Assembly: GCA_964448305.1 (NCBI GenBank)
Contig: CAYUWB010000001.1
Coordinates: forward strand, 62,001 to 126,000
From: Thioglobus_C sp964448305
GTDB taxonomy: Bacteria; Pseudomonadota; Gammaproteobacteria; PS1; Pseudothioglobaceae
Reading direction: 5' to 3'
DNA: 64,000 nt
The position numbers and the translations under genes are program-made. Shown piece after piece: positions 8,516-16,388 of the stretch (positions are counted from its first letter, which is position 1; each line of letters begins with the position of its first letter). The notes under the pieces are model-generated. The model was not told where the DNA came from, made no database searches, and saw nothing but the letters and a program-made list of their open reading frames with translations.

Positions 8516-9976
8516 TTACTGGTGATAATTTGGCGCTTCTTTAGTAATACTAACATCATGTACGTGTGACTCAACCATGCCCGCAGAAGTAACTTGAACA
8601 AATGCAGCATCAGTGCGCATCTTGTCTAGTGTTTCACAGCCTGTATAGCCCATTGATGATCTAACACCGCCCACCATTTGGTGAATGATAGGGCGGATAG
8701 AGCCCTTGAATGGTACGCGACCCTCAATACCTTCAGGTACGAGTTTATCTGCTTTAGAATCTGATTGGAAATAACGATCAGATGAGCCATGTGCTTGATT
8801 CATAGCACCAATAGAACCCATACCACGGTAAGACTTATAAGCACGACCTTGATAAAGTTCAACCTCGCCTGGAGACTCTTCTGTACCTGCTAGCATTGAG
8901 CCAAGCATGACACAATACGCACCGGCTGCAAAAGCTTTAGAAATATCACCCGAATAACGAATACCGCCATCAGCAATTAGCGGAACACCACTGCCTTTAA
9001 GCGCTTCAGCCACATCAGATATTGCTGTGATTTGGGGAACACCAACACCAGCAACAATACGCGTGGTACAAATACTACCTGGACCAATGCCAACTTTTAC
9101 GCAATCTGCACCTGCTTTAACCAGATCTAGTGCAGCTGCACCAGTGGCAATATTGCCGGCAATAATATTTAGATTTGGATGCTTAGCCTTGGTTTTTTTA
9201 ACGCGATCTAGCACACCTTGTGAATGACCATGTGCTGTGTCAATAACCACAACATCTACACCAGCCTCAACCAATGCATCGATACGCTCGCCTGTGCCAG
9301 ATGCCACGCCAACTGCCGCACCAACACGTAATTGCTCTTGTTCATCTTTACAAGCATTTGGAAAATCAGTTGATTTTTGAATGTCTCTAACGGTAATCAT
9401 GCCTTGAAGATCAAACTTGTCATTGGTGATCACCACGCGTTCAATTCTGTGTTGGTGAAGCAACGCTCTTACTTCACTCATATCAGTACCTTCAACAACG
9501 GTAATCAATTTGTCTTGTGATGTCATTAGATTTTCAACCAACTCATCTAGGCGAGTTTCAAATCGTACATCACGGCCAGTAATCATGCCAATAATAGTGT
9601 TGCCTTCAACCACAGGAAGGGCAGAGATTTTATGTTTTTGTTGCATGTCAAAAACATCTCTTACCGTTGCTTTTGGAGAAATGGTAATTGGCTCACGAAT
9701 AATGCCCGATTCAAAACGTTTAACCTTGCGAACTTCTTTTGCTTGTTCCTCAGTTGACATGTTTTTATGAATAATGCCAATACCACCTTCTTGCGCCATG
9801 GTGATAGCCAGTTTGGCTTCAGTAACTGTATCCATCGCTGCGGATAAAATCGGTGTATTGAGTGTGATGTTTTTTGTTAGTTGTGTTTTTAAGCTAACTT
9901 CCTTTGGCATGGTGGTTGAGTGTGCTGGCACCAATAAAACATCATCAAAAGTTAATGCAGTTTTTAGTAAGTTCAT
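8516..9976 (-). CDS. guaB: Inosine-5'-monophosphate dehydrogenase
   Basis: This enzyme oxidises IMP to XMP with NAD, the committed step of GMP synthesis. The 486-residue protein has the TIM barrel (LTFDDVLLVPAHS near residue 8), the inserted CBS pair between about residues 90 and 205, the catalytic cysteine in GPGSICTTRIV and the flap GRAYKSYRGMGS. The start at 9976 was chosen because the protein aligns from MNLLKTALTFDD and an AAGGAGAT site lies 6-13 bases upstream; an in-frame upstream ATG would only add a 26-residue unrelated extension. The upstream gene ends 1 base away, so the two are probably co-transcribed. Confidence 0.96.
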   Translation of the reverse strand: MNLLKTALTFDDVLLVPAHSTTMPKEVSLKTQLTKNITLNTPILSAAMDTVTEAKLAITMAQEGGIGIIHKNMSTEEQAKEVRKVKRFESGIIREPITISPKATVRDVFDMQQKHKISALPVVEGNTIIGMITGRDVRFETRLDELVENLMTSQDKLITVVEGTDMSEVRALLHQHRIERVVITNDKFDLQGMITVRDIQKSTDFPNACKDEQEQLRVGAAVGVASGTGERIDALVEAGVDVVVIDTAHGHSQGVLDRVKKTKAKHPNLNIIAGNIATGAAALDLVKAGADCVKVGIGPGSICTTRIVAGVGVPQITAISDVAEALKGSGVPLIADGGIRYSGDISKAFAAGAYCVMLGSMLAGTEESPGEVELYQGRAYKSYRGMGSIGAMNQAHGSSDRYFQSDSKADKLVPEGIEGRVPFKGSIRPIIHQMVGGVRSSMGYTGCETLDKMRTDAAFVQVTSAGMVESHVHDVSITKEAPNYHQ

Positions 9977-9977
9977 T

Positions 9978-10634
9978 TTAAAATCTCCTTTGATTTGAGC
10001 GTTTTGGGAAGATAAAGCCCATGATAAATCCAAAAAATAAAACCAGCGCACCAACGATAAACCAGTTTCTAGAGCTAGACTCTTGACCGGCGATATTGTT
10101 GTTTTGCAATAATTGAATTTCAGTTTTTAGCTGCAGTGCTTCTGTTTTTAGTTTTTCGTTACTGTGTTCAAGTTTGAGCGCGTCTTTGTAAACCTGTTCA
10201 ATGTGTTCTTTTTCAGCTTGTGATTTGCTTGTTTGAACAGAAAGCAGTGTGTTTTTAGTTTTTAATGCTTGGACTTGCGCCTCAAGCTCGGTGTTTCTTT
10301 TTTTCTGTTTTGTAATCAGTAGCTTATTGGCATTGTAAGTTTGCCTTAGTTTTTCAAGCTGTGCTTGTGCAGGGGGCTTAGAAGTTAAATAACGAGAGAT
10401 CATCCAGCCAATGGTTTTTTCATACTTGACTTTAGTCCAGCCATTTTCAGTAGATAATATTTCTAATTTAGTGCCTGAAGGTAGCATTTTTAGTAGATTA
10501 GGCGGGTTCCTTTCAATCTTGTTGCTTGATCGCATTGGAATATCTACTGTGTCAGTAACATACACATACGACTGTGCATTCGCCAACGAATGCGTTAATA
10601 ATAGTGAAATAAATAAAATTTTACTTAATTTCAT
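9978..10634 (-). CDS. SH3-domain, membrane-anchored protein (TIGR04211/YgiM type)
   Basis: A 218-residue envelope protein. It has a signal peptide (residues 1-20, cleaved near ANAQS), a bacterial SH3 domain (about 22-90, with VDIPMRSS and GWTKVKY), a long coiled coil (95-180) and a C-terminal membrane helix (WFIVGALVLFFGFIMGF) followed by basic residues. This order is typical of the TIGR04211 SH3 family. The role is unknown; a cell-wall or envelope function is likely by architecture. Its ATG overlaps the valS stop by 4 bases, and it ends 1 base before the guaB start. Confidence 0.82.
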   Translation of the reverse strand: MKLSKILFISLLLTHSLANAQSYVYVTDTVDIPMRSSNKIERNPPNLLKMLPSGTKLEILSTENGWTKVKYEKTIGWMISRYLTSKPPAQAQLEKLRQTYNANKLLITKQKKRNTELEAQVQALKTKNTLLSVQTSKSQAEKEHIEQVYKDALKLEHSNEKLKTEALQLKTEIQLLQNNNIAGQESSSRNWFIVGALVLFFGFIMGFIFPKRSNQRRF

Positions 10635-13378
10635 AATTTGGCTATTTTCTCCAATTGTGTGGACAAATCAGCAATAGCGTTTTCAACTGATGCCAGCTTT
10701 TCTTTTTCTTTATTAACAACCGCTTCAGGTGCACCACTGACAAATTTCTCGTTGTTAAGCTTACCCGCAAATTGTGCTCTTTGTTTGTTTAATTTTTCAA
10801 TTTCTTTGTTGAGTCGAGCTGCCTCTTGGTCTTTGTCAATAAGGCCGGCTAATGGAATCAATACTTTCATATCGCCAACCAGTGCTGTGGCTGACTCTGG
10901 CGCTTCATCATTAGCACTAAGCTGGTTAATGCTTTCTAGCTTGGCCAAGCTGCTTAATATTTGCGTATGCGTACTTAGACAGTGTTGATCGCTGTCACTG
11001 ATATTTTGCACAAAACAAGGCAGCGGCTTAGAAGGTGGAATATTCATTTCACCGCGAATTTGACGAACACCTAGAATAAAGCTTTGCAGCCATTGCACTT
11101 CTTCTTCAGCTTGAGCAGAAACTAGGTCTTTTTCTATCAATGGATAGGCTTGCGTCATTAAACTTTCGTTATTGGTATTTGTTAGTGTGCAGCACTGCTC
11201 ATACACTTCTTCAGTAATAAACGGAATAACAGGGTGTAACAAAGTCAAAATCTCGTTTAATACTTTAAGTAAAGTCGCCTGAGTGCCGGCTTTGGTTGCA
11301 TCATCTGCTAGTAATGGCTTGGATAATTCTAAGTACCAATCGCAGTAATCGTGCCATACAAACTCGTATAGTTCTTGGCTCATTAAGTCAAGGCGATAAT
11401 CTTTTAAGTGTTTTTCAACATTGGTTTTAGTCGCTTGTAAGCGTGACAGAATCCACGCATCTGAAGTAGATAAACCAGCATCGGTGTCAATGTTTGCACC
11501 TTCAAGTTTCATTAATACAAAACGAGAAGCATTCCACAACTTGTTACAGAAATTACGATAACCTTCAACACGTTTTAAATCAAACTTAATATCACGACCA
11601 AACGAGGCTAACGCTGCAAAGGTAAATCTAAGTGCATCAGTACCAAAAGCAGGGATGCCATCTGGAAATTCACCTTGGGTTTGTTTTTTGATTTTTTCAG
11701 CCATTTTTGGCTGCATCATGCCTTGCGTTCTTTTAACCAGCAGGTCATCCAAACTAATGCCATCAATCAAATCAATCGGGTCTAAGACGTTACCTTTAGA
11801 TTTGGACATTTTTTGCCCTTGCCCATCTTTAATTAATCCGGTGATGTAAATATCTTTAAATGGTACATCGCCTGCGAATTTTAGCCCGAACATAATCATA
11901 CGAGCTACCCAGAAAAAGATAATGTCAAAACCAGTTACCAAAACATCGGTTGGGTAAAAGCGCGATAATTGTGGTGTTTGCTCTGGCCAGCCCAGTGTTG
12001 AAAATGGCCATAATGCAGAAGAGAACCAAGTATCTAACACATCGTCATCTTGTTTGAGTGTCACACCTTCGCCAGCTTGTGCTTGTGCTTCTTCTAATGA
12101 ATCTGCCACATAGACATTGCCTTTGTCGTCATACCAAGCAGGAATACGATGACCCCACCAAATTTGACGAGAAATACACCAGTCTTGAATGTTGTCCATC
12201 CAATTAAAATAAGTTTTATTCCAATTGTTTGGGATAAAGCGAATATCACCATTTTTAACCGCGTCAATGGCAGGCTCAGCGAGTGGCGCAATCTTAACAA
12301 ACCATTGGTCAGTCATATAAGGTTCAATCACAGCATTGGTTCTATCGCCACGTGGCACCATTAAAGTATGCGGTTCAATTTTCTCTATCAAGCCTTGCTC
12401 ATCTAGATCTTTAACCATTTGCTTACGTGCATCAAATCGGTCCATGCCGACATAAGCACTTTTTACGGTATCGTTAATTTTGGCATCATCAGTTAGAATG
12501 TTGATGATATCTAAATCATGACGTTGGCCCATTTCATAGTCATTAAAGTCATGAGCAGGGGTGATTTTTACACAACCCGTACCAAATGCCATGTCGACAT
12601 AATCATCGGCAATGATGGTTATTTTTCGATCAGTGAGTGGCAGGTCAATGGTTTTACCAATCAGATGTGTGTAGCGTTCATCCTCAGGATGTATGGCAAC
12701 CGCACTATCGCCGAGCATGGTTTCAGGGCGCGTGGTAGCCACCACCATAAATTCATCAGTACCCGTAATCGGGTAGCGCATATGCCACAAAGAGCCTTGC
12801 TCTTCTGTGCTGATCACTTCAAGGTCAGATACAGCTGTGTGTAGTACAGGATCCCAGTTAACCAATCGTTTGCCACGATAGATTAAACCTTCGTTGTAAA
12901 GCTGAATAAAAACTTTATGTACCGCATCTGAGAGGCCGTCATCCATGGTGAAGCGCTCTCTTTCCCAGTCAACCGAAGCACCAAGACGACGCATTTGTGA
13001 GGTAATGGTGCCACCAGAGTGTTCTTTCCAGTCCCAAATTTTTTCAATAAATTTTTCACGACCAACATCATGACGGGTGATGTCTTGCGCGGCAAGTTGG
13101 CGTTCAACCACCATTTGTGTGGCAATGCCCGCATGGTCTGTACCTGGTTGCCAAAGGGTTTGATCGCCTTTGCCACGATGGTAACGAGTTAACACATCCA
13201 TAATCGTATGCTGAAAAGCATGACCCATGTGTAAGCTACCCGTCACGTTCGGTGGCGGCAGCATAATGCAATAGGCGTTTTCGCTAGTGGCGTTTGAATC
13301 GGAAGAGAATAGATTTTTATCTTCCCAAAGTGAGCGGTATTTCGCCTCAATTTGTTCGGGATTATAGGTCTTTTCCAT
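10631..13378 (-). CDS. valS: Valyl-tRNA synthetase
   Basis: A 915-residue class I aminoacyl-tRNA synthetase charging tRNA-Val. The HIGH-type motif PPPNVTGSLHMGHAF is near residue 40, the editing domain lies at about 190-330, and the KMSKS signature is in GQGQKMSKSKGNVLDP. The C-terminal 70 residues form the coiled coil typical of ValRS. The start at 13378 is preferred because proteins of this family begin M-x-K-T-Y-x-P; an upstream in-frame ATG would add ten residues without similarity. Its stop overlaps the ATG of the SH3-domain gene by 4 bases. Confidence 0.97.
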   Translation of the reverse strand: MEKTYNPEQIEAKYRSLWEDKNLFSSDSNATSENAYCIMLPPPNVTGSLHMGHAFQHTIMDVLTRYHRGKGDQTLWQPGTDHAGIATQMVVERQLAAQDITRHDVGREKFIEKIWDWKEHSGGTITSQMRRLGASVDWERERFTMDDGLSDAVHKVFIQLYNEGLIYRGKRLVNWDPVLHTAVSDLEVISTEEQGSLWHMRYPITGTDEFMVVATTRPETMLGDSAVAIHPEDERYTHLIGKTIDLPLTDRKITIIADDYVDMAFGTGCVKITPAHDFNDYEMGQRHDLDIINILTDDAKINDTVKSAYVGMDRFDARKQMVKDLDEQGLIEKIEPHTLMVPRGDRTNAVIEPYMTDQWFVKIAPLAEPAIDAVKNGDIRFIPNNWNKTYFNWMDNIQDWCISRQIWWGHRIPAWYDDKGNVYVADSLEEAQAQAGEGVTLKQDDDVLDTWFSSALWPFSTLGWPEQTPQLSRFYPTDVLVTGFDIIFFWVARMIMFGLKFAGDVPFKDIYITGLIKDGQGQKMSKSKGNVLDPIDLIDGISLDDLLVKRTQGMMQPKMAEKIKKQTQGEFPDGIPAFGTDALRFTFAALASFGRDIKFDLKRVEGYRNFCNKLWNASRFVLMKLEGANIDTDAGLSTSDAWILSRLQATKTNVEKHLKDYRLDLMSQELYEFVWHDYCDWYLELSKPLLADDATKAGTQATLLKVLNEILTLLHPVIPFITEEVYEQCCTLTNTNNESLMTQAYPLIEKDLVSAQAEEEVQWLQSFILGVRQIRGEMNIPPSKPLPCFVQNISDSDQHCLSTHTQILSSLAKLESINQLSANDEAPESATALVGDMKVLIPLAGLIDKDQEAARLNKEIEKLNKQRAQFAGKLNNEKFVSGAPEAVVNKEKEKLASVENAIADLSTQLEKIAKL

Positions 13379-13451
13379 TAGCGTATAAAGATGGATAAAA
13401 CTGTGCAATTATACCAATAAAATTATCTAGCAAGTATAGAAATAAAATGCT

Positions 13452-13760
13452 TTAGCTATCAGGTTTTGGTGTGTTTTCAAAGTGAAAGAAATCATGATTT
13501 AAATATTGCGCCACATCTTCTTCATCATTCGGCATCCAAAAAATACCTAGCGCACCAACACAGGTTGATATCTGCCATCTAATATCATCGAGCGATTGCA
13601 TAGAAGTCCCGTCACTGATGGGCACTAAACTATTATCATGGCATTTTTGACATTCTTCGGTGTATAAAACTTCACCATCAATTAGGATTCTTTGGTCTAT
13701 GTCATCCGCGTAAAGATTTTCACTGATTAATAAAGATAGAGGGATAAGTAGTTTTAACAT
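13452..13760 (-). CDS. Small periplasmic monohaem cytochrome c
   Basis: A 102-residue protein with a signal peptide (MLKLLIPLSLLISENLYA) and a single haem-binding CxxCH motif, CQKCH, near residue 38. The likely axial methionine is in FWMPNDEEDVAQYLN near residue 78, as in class I cytochromes. A role in periplasmic electron transfer is likely, but the partner is not visible: neighbours are valS and a GIY-YIG gene, not respiratory genes. It is probably a single-gene transcript. Confidence 0.75.
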   Translation of the reverse strand: MLKLLIPLSLLISENLYADDIDQRILIDGEVLYTEECQKCHDNSLVPISDGTSMQSLDDIRWQISTCVGALGIFWMPNDEEDVAQYLNHDFFHFENTPKPDS

Positions 13761-13823
13761 ACACCTAGTTTATAACATTTTTTAAGATAGAATGCCTATA
13801 ACGTATTTTTAATATTTGTATCA

Positions 13824-14087
13824 ATGATTAATGAAAACCTTTGGGTGGTTTATTTACTGCGCTGCGCCGATAACAGTCTGTATTGCGGTATTACCAATCA
13901 TTTGGAAAAACGCATCAAACAACACAATGGCGAGTTAGTTGGCGGTGCCAAATACACTCGAGCCAATGGTCCATGCAAGCTAGTGTATCAAGAAAATACC
14001 AAAGACAGAAGCACTGCCTCTAAGCGAGAGTATGAGATTAAATCCATGACTCGAGAAAACAAATTATCACTAATCAAAACACCATGA
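13824..14087 (+). CDS. GIY-YIG nuclease superfamily protein (YhbQ-like)
   Basis: An 87-residue protein consisting of one GIY-YIG domain. The two tyrosine motifs appear as VYLLRCADNSLYCGIT, with the family's conserved arginine in LEKRIKQHN and the glutamate in REYEIKSM. It belongs to the UPF0213/YhbQ group. A DNA-related nuclease role is inferred only from the fold. The stop overlaps the start of the following Rof-like gene by 4 bases (ATGA), so the two form a small operon. Confidence 0.85.
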   Translation: MINENLWVVYLLRCADNSLYCGITNHLEKRIKQHNGELVGGAKYTRANGPCKLVYQENTKDRSTASKREYEIKSMTRENKLSLIKTP

Positions 14088-14293
14088 GCGATTACCAAAG
14101 AATTTCTTGTGAAGCGCACAGTCTTTACGAGCTGGCGATTATGCGCAATCAATCAATGCAAGTCATGATCGACGGCAAACCTCAAACCATTCAACCCAAA
14201 GATATTATGACTAAAGTAGGTATGGAGTATTTGGTTTTTATCGATGAAAACGACGTTTTACAAGAATTACGTGCTGACAAGATCATCCTATAA
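14084..14293 (+). CDS. rof: Rof-like Rho-binding antiterminator
   Basis: A 69-residue protein resembling Rof/YaeO, which binds Rho and inhibits Rho-dependent termination in E. coli. Family features seen are the N-terminal YQRISCEAH, the ELAI helix, the MEYLVF strand and the C-terminal LRADKI. It is translationally coupled to the GIY-YIG gene upstream. The rho gene itself lies in this window at 37.4 kb. Similarity is moderate and judged by eye. Confidence 0.65.
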   Translation: MSDYQRISCEAHSLYELAIMRNQSMQVMIDGKPQTIQPKDIMTKVGMEYLVFIDENDVLQELRADKIIL

Positions 14294-14319
14294 GGTGATT
14301 TTAAAAATTTGCTAATTTT

Positions 14320-14931
14320 TTAATCTTTTTGAAATAAGAAATAATTGAAATCTTGCGTACTGCCATTTGGGTGAGGGTGGGTTTCAGAGGCGGTTTTGAT
14401 CAGTTTAAAATTTTCTCCAAGCAGCTGGGTGATTTTGTCTTTATCATATTGCACAACATCTAGCTCTGAACAATGTTTTGGGCCTGTTGGTGCAAAGGTT
14501 GCTAGTAAAAAATAACCTTGAGATTTTAAATATTGATTCAATTTTTCAATATAGGTTTTTTGATCTTTTTCATCGGTTAAAAAATGAAAAACTGCACGAT
14601 CATGCCATAAGCCAAACTGAGTATTAGATTGAAAATTTAGGATATTTTCATTATAGAAACAAACCTTATCAGTGTGAGTTTTTAGCCGGTCTTGTGTGGC
14701 TTTGATGGCAGTAGGTGAGAGCTCTAATAAGGATAAATCGGTATAACCCTCGTCTAATAAATTATCAGCCAGTATCGATACGCCAGCGCCTACATCAATA
14801 ATAGCATCAGTTTTTTGGGTGTATTTTAATATCCAGTCAAACGATAGAGTCGCGTGATCTTGATGCCAACTGACTTGAGCATGATCTTTGTCTTGATAAA
14901 CTTTATCCCAATGGCTGAGCGTGTCTGTCAT
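14320..14931 (-). CDS. Class I SAM-dependent methyltransferase
   Basis: A 203-residue soluble protein with the Rossmann methyltransferase motifs: motif I as IIDVGAGVS near residue 45, the acidic end of strand 2 in LLELSPTAI, and FGLWHDRAVFHFL near residue 108 where motif IV is expected. The N-terminal WDKVYQDKDHAQVSWHQ resembles small methyltransferases annotated as TehB/UbiE-like. The substrate cannot be determined. It converges with the rof-like gene and is divergent from gloA, 47 bases away. Confidence 0.78.
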   Translation of the reverse strand: MTDTLSHWDKVYQDKDHAQVSWHQDHATLSFDWILKYTQKTDAIIDVGAGVSILADNLLDEGYTDLSLLELSPTAIKATQDRLKTHTDKVCFYNENILNFQSNTQFGLWHDRAVFHFLTDEKDQKTYIEKLNQYLKSQGYFLLATFAPTGPKHCSELDVVQYDKDKITQLLGENFKLIKTASETHPHPNGSTQDFNYFLFQKD

Positions 14932-14978
14932 TCGTTTGGTGTTTATAATAATGAATATTTGGATTATAGCGATTTACC

Positions 14979-15368
14979 ATGAGAATTTTGCACACAATGT
15001 TACGAGTTGGGGATTTGGACAAATCCATTGCGTTTTATACCGAGGTTTTAGGCATGACTTTGTTGCGTCAAAAAGATTATCCTAAGGGTGAATTTACGTT
15101 GGCATTTTTAGGTTATGGGCCAGAATCAGAAAACCCAGCATTAGAGCTAACCTATAACTGGGGCAAAGACAGTTACGAAGTCGGTACCGGTTTTGGCCAT
15201 ATCGCCATTAATGTAAAAGATGTGTATAAAGCAGTTGAGATGGCAAAGCAAAAAGGTGCCGAGGTAATACGAGAAGCAGGGCCAATGAGTGCTGGCACAA
15301 CCATTGTTGGGTTTTTAAAAGATCCGGATGGGTATGAGATAGAGTTACTATCTAAAACATTTGAATAA
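14979..15368 (+). CDS. gloA: Lactoylglutathione lyase (glyoxalase I)
   Basis: A 129-residue metalloenzyme that converts the methylglyoxal-glutathione hemithioacetal to S-lactoylglutathione. The N-terminal MRILHTMLRVGDLDKSIAFY carries the first metal-ligand histidine. Glu in NPALELTYN, His in GFGHIAINV and Glu in DGYEIELL complete the usual set. Length and order are normal. It is transcribed alone and faces recR. Confidence 0.95.
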   Translation: MRILHTMLRVGDLDKSIAFYTEVLGMTLLRQKDYPKGEFTLAFLGYGPESENPALELTYNWGKDSYEVGTGFGHIAINVKDVYKAVEMAKQKGAEVIREAGPMSAGTTIVGFLKDPDGYEIELLSKTFE

Positions 15369-15380
15369 CTTGTTTTAGTA

Positions 15381-15407
15381 TTGGCTTATTACACAACGCC
15401 AAGTTTT
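15381..15407 (+). terminator. Weak hairpin after gloA
   Basis: TTGGC and GCCAA form a 5-bp stem with a 12-base loop, followed by G and a run of five T. It lies 12 bases after the gloA stop. The stem is short, so this is only a possible terminator. Confidence 0.35.
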
Positions 15408-15480
15408 TATTATCAAGGCATTTTTTGCAGAGATAGTTATTCATATCTTAAGAAAAATAACGCAGAGAATGAGAAATTGG

Positions 15481-16065
15481 CTACGTGTAATTTTTACGCC
15501 CAGATAGGGCATGGGCAATGGTATTCATATCAGCATATTCAAGCTCACCACCAATCGGTATGCCATGGGCAATACGAGTGATTTGAATATCAAACTGCTT
15601 TGCCATGTTGCTAATGTAATGGGCAGTTACTTCACCTTCAACCGTTGCGTTAGTCGCTAAGATAATTTCTTCGACTTTTTGATCATGCAATTTTTGCTCT
15701 AATTCACCCAAACCGAGCTCAGCAGCGCCGATACCATCAATGGGGGAAAGATAACCACTTAGAACGAAATATTTACCTTGATAAACCCCACTTTGTTCAA
15801 TCGCATGAATGTCAGTCGGTGTTTCAACAATACAGAGTTGCGCATCATCACGGCGATCATTGGCACAAATATTGCAAATGGTTTTTTCACTAAGTGTGCG
15901 GCAAGATGTGCAATGCTTAACGTGTTCCATGGCATCGACCAAAGCTTTAGCTAGCTCAAAACCACCTTCTCGATTGCGTTCTAATAAATGATAAACAAAG
16001 CGCTGTGCAGTTTTACTACCAACACCCGGTAGTGCACAAAAAGCTTTGTTGAGTTTTTCAATCAT
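15481..16065 (-). CDS. recR: Recombination mediator RecR
   Basis: A 194-residue member of the RecFOR pathway, which loads RecA at gaps. The helix-hairpin-helix part (LPGVGSKTAQRFVYHLL), the four-cysteine zinc finger (CTSC and CNIC, about residues 53-69) and the Toprim domain with CIVETPTDIHAIEQSG are all present. The ATG overlaps the ybaB stop by one base (TAATG), giving the classical dnaX-ybaB-recR operon. Confidence 0.97.
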   Translation of the reverse strand: MIEKLNKAFCALPGVGSKTAQRFVYHLLERNREGGFELAKALVDAMEHVKHCTSCRTLSEKTICNICANDRRDDAQLCIVETPTDIHAIEQSGVYQGKYFVLSGYLSPIDGIGAAELGLGELEQKLHDQKVEEIILATNATVEGEVTAHYISNMAKQFDIQITRIAHGIPIGGELEYADMNTIAHALSGRKNYT

Positions 16066-16388
16066 TAGAAGGGTAGGTTCATGCCGCCAGGCAGTTTCAT
16101 GTCACCAGTCGCGCCTTTCATTTTGGCAGCTGAGGCATCGGCAATTTGCTTGGTAGCGTCATTGATAGCTGTGAGAATTAAATCTTCCAGCATGTCTTTA
16201 TCGTCCATTACACCCTCGTCAATTTTCAGGTCAGTGGCTTGGTGTTCGCCATTAATAGTCACTTGTACTGCGCCACCCGCAGCATTGCCAGTAGCGGTTA
16301 AATTTTTAATTTCTTCTTGGGCTTTTTGCATGTCTTCTTGCATTTTTTGGGCTTTTTGCATCATGCCAGCCATTCCACCTTTAAACAT
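16065..16388 (-). CDS. ybaB: YbaB/EbfC nucleoid-associated protein
   Basis: A 107-residue DNA-binding nucleoid-associated protein, with an N-terminal charged helix (about residues 10-30), the conserved TGNAAGGAVQVTINGEH strand region and a C-terminal PGGMNLPF tail. It lies between dnaX (8-base overlap) and recR (1-base overlap), the standard position in gammaproteobacteria. Confidence 0.95.
   Translation of the reverse strand: MFKGGMAGMMQKAQKMQEDMQKAQEEIKNLTATGNAAGGAVQVTINGEHQATDLKIDEGVMDDKDMLEDLILTAINDATKQIADASAAKMKGATGDMKLPGGMNLPF

Noticed and set aside
9977..10054. Upstream extension of guaB
   Set aside because: It runs into the SH3-domain gene's coding region and adds 26 residues unlike any IMP dehydrogenase; a good ribosome-binding site lies before 9976.
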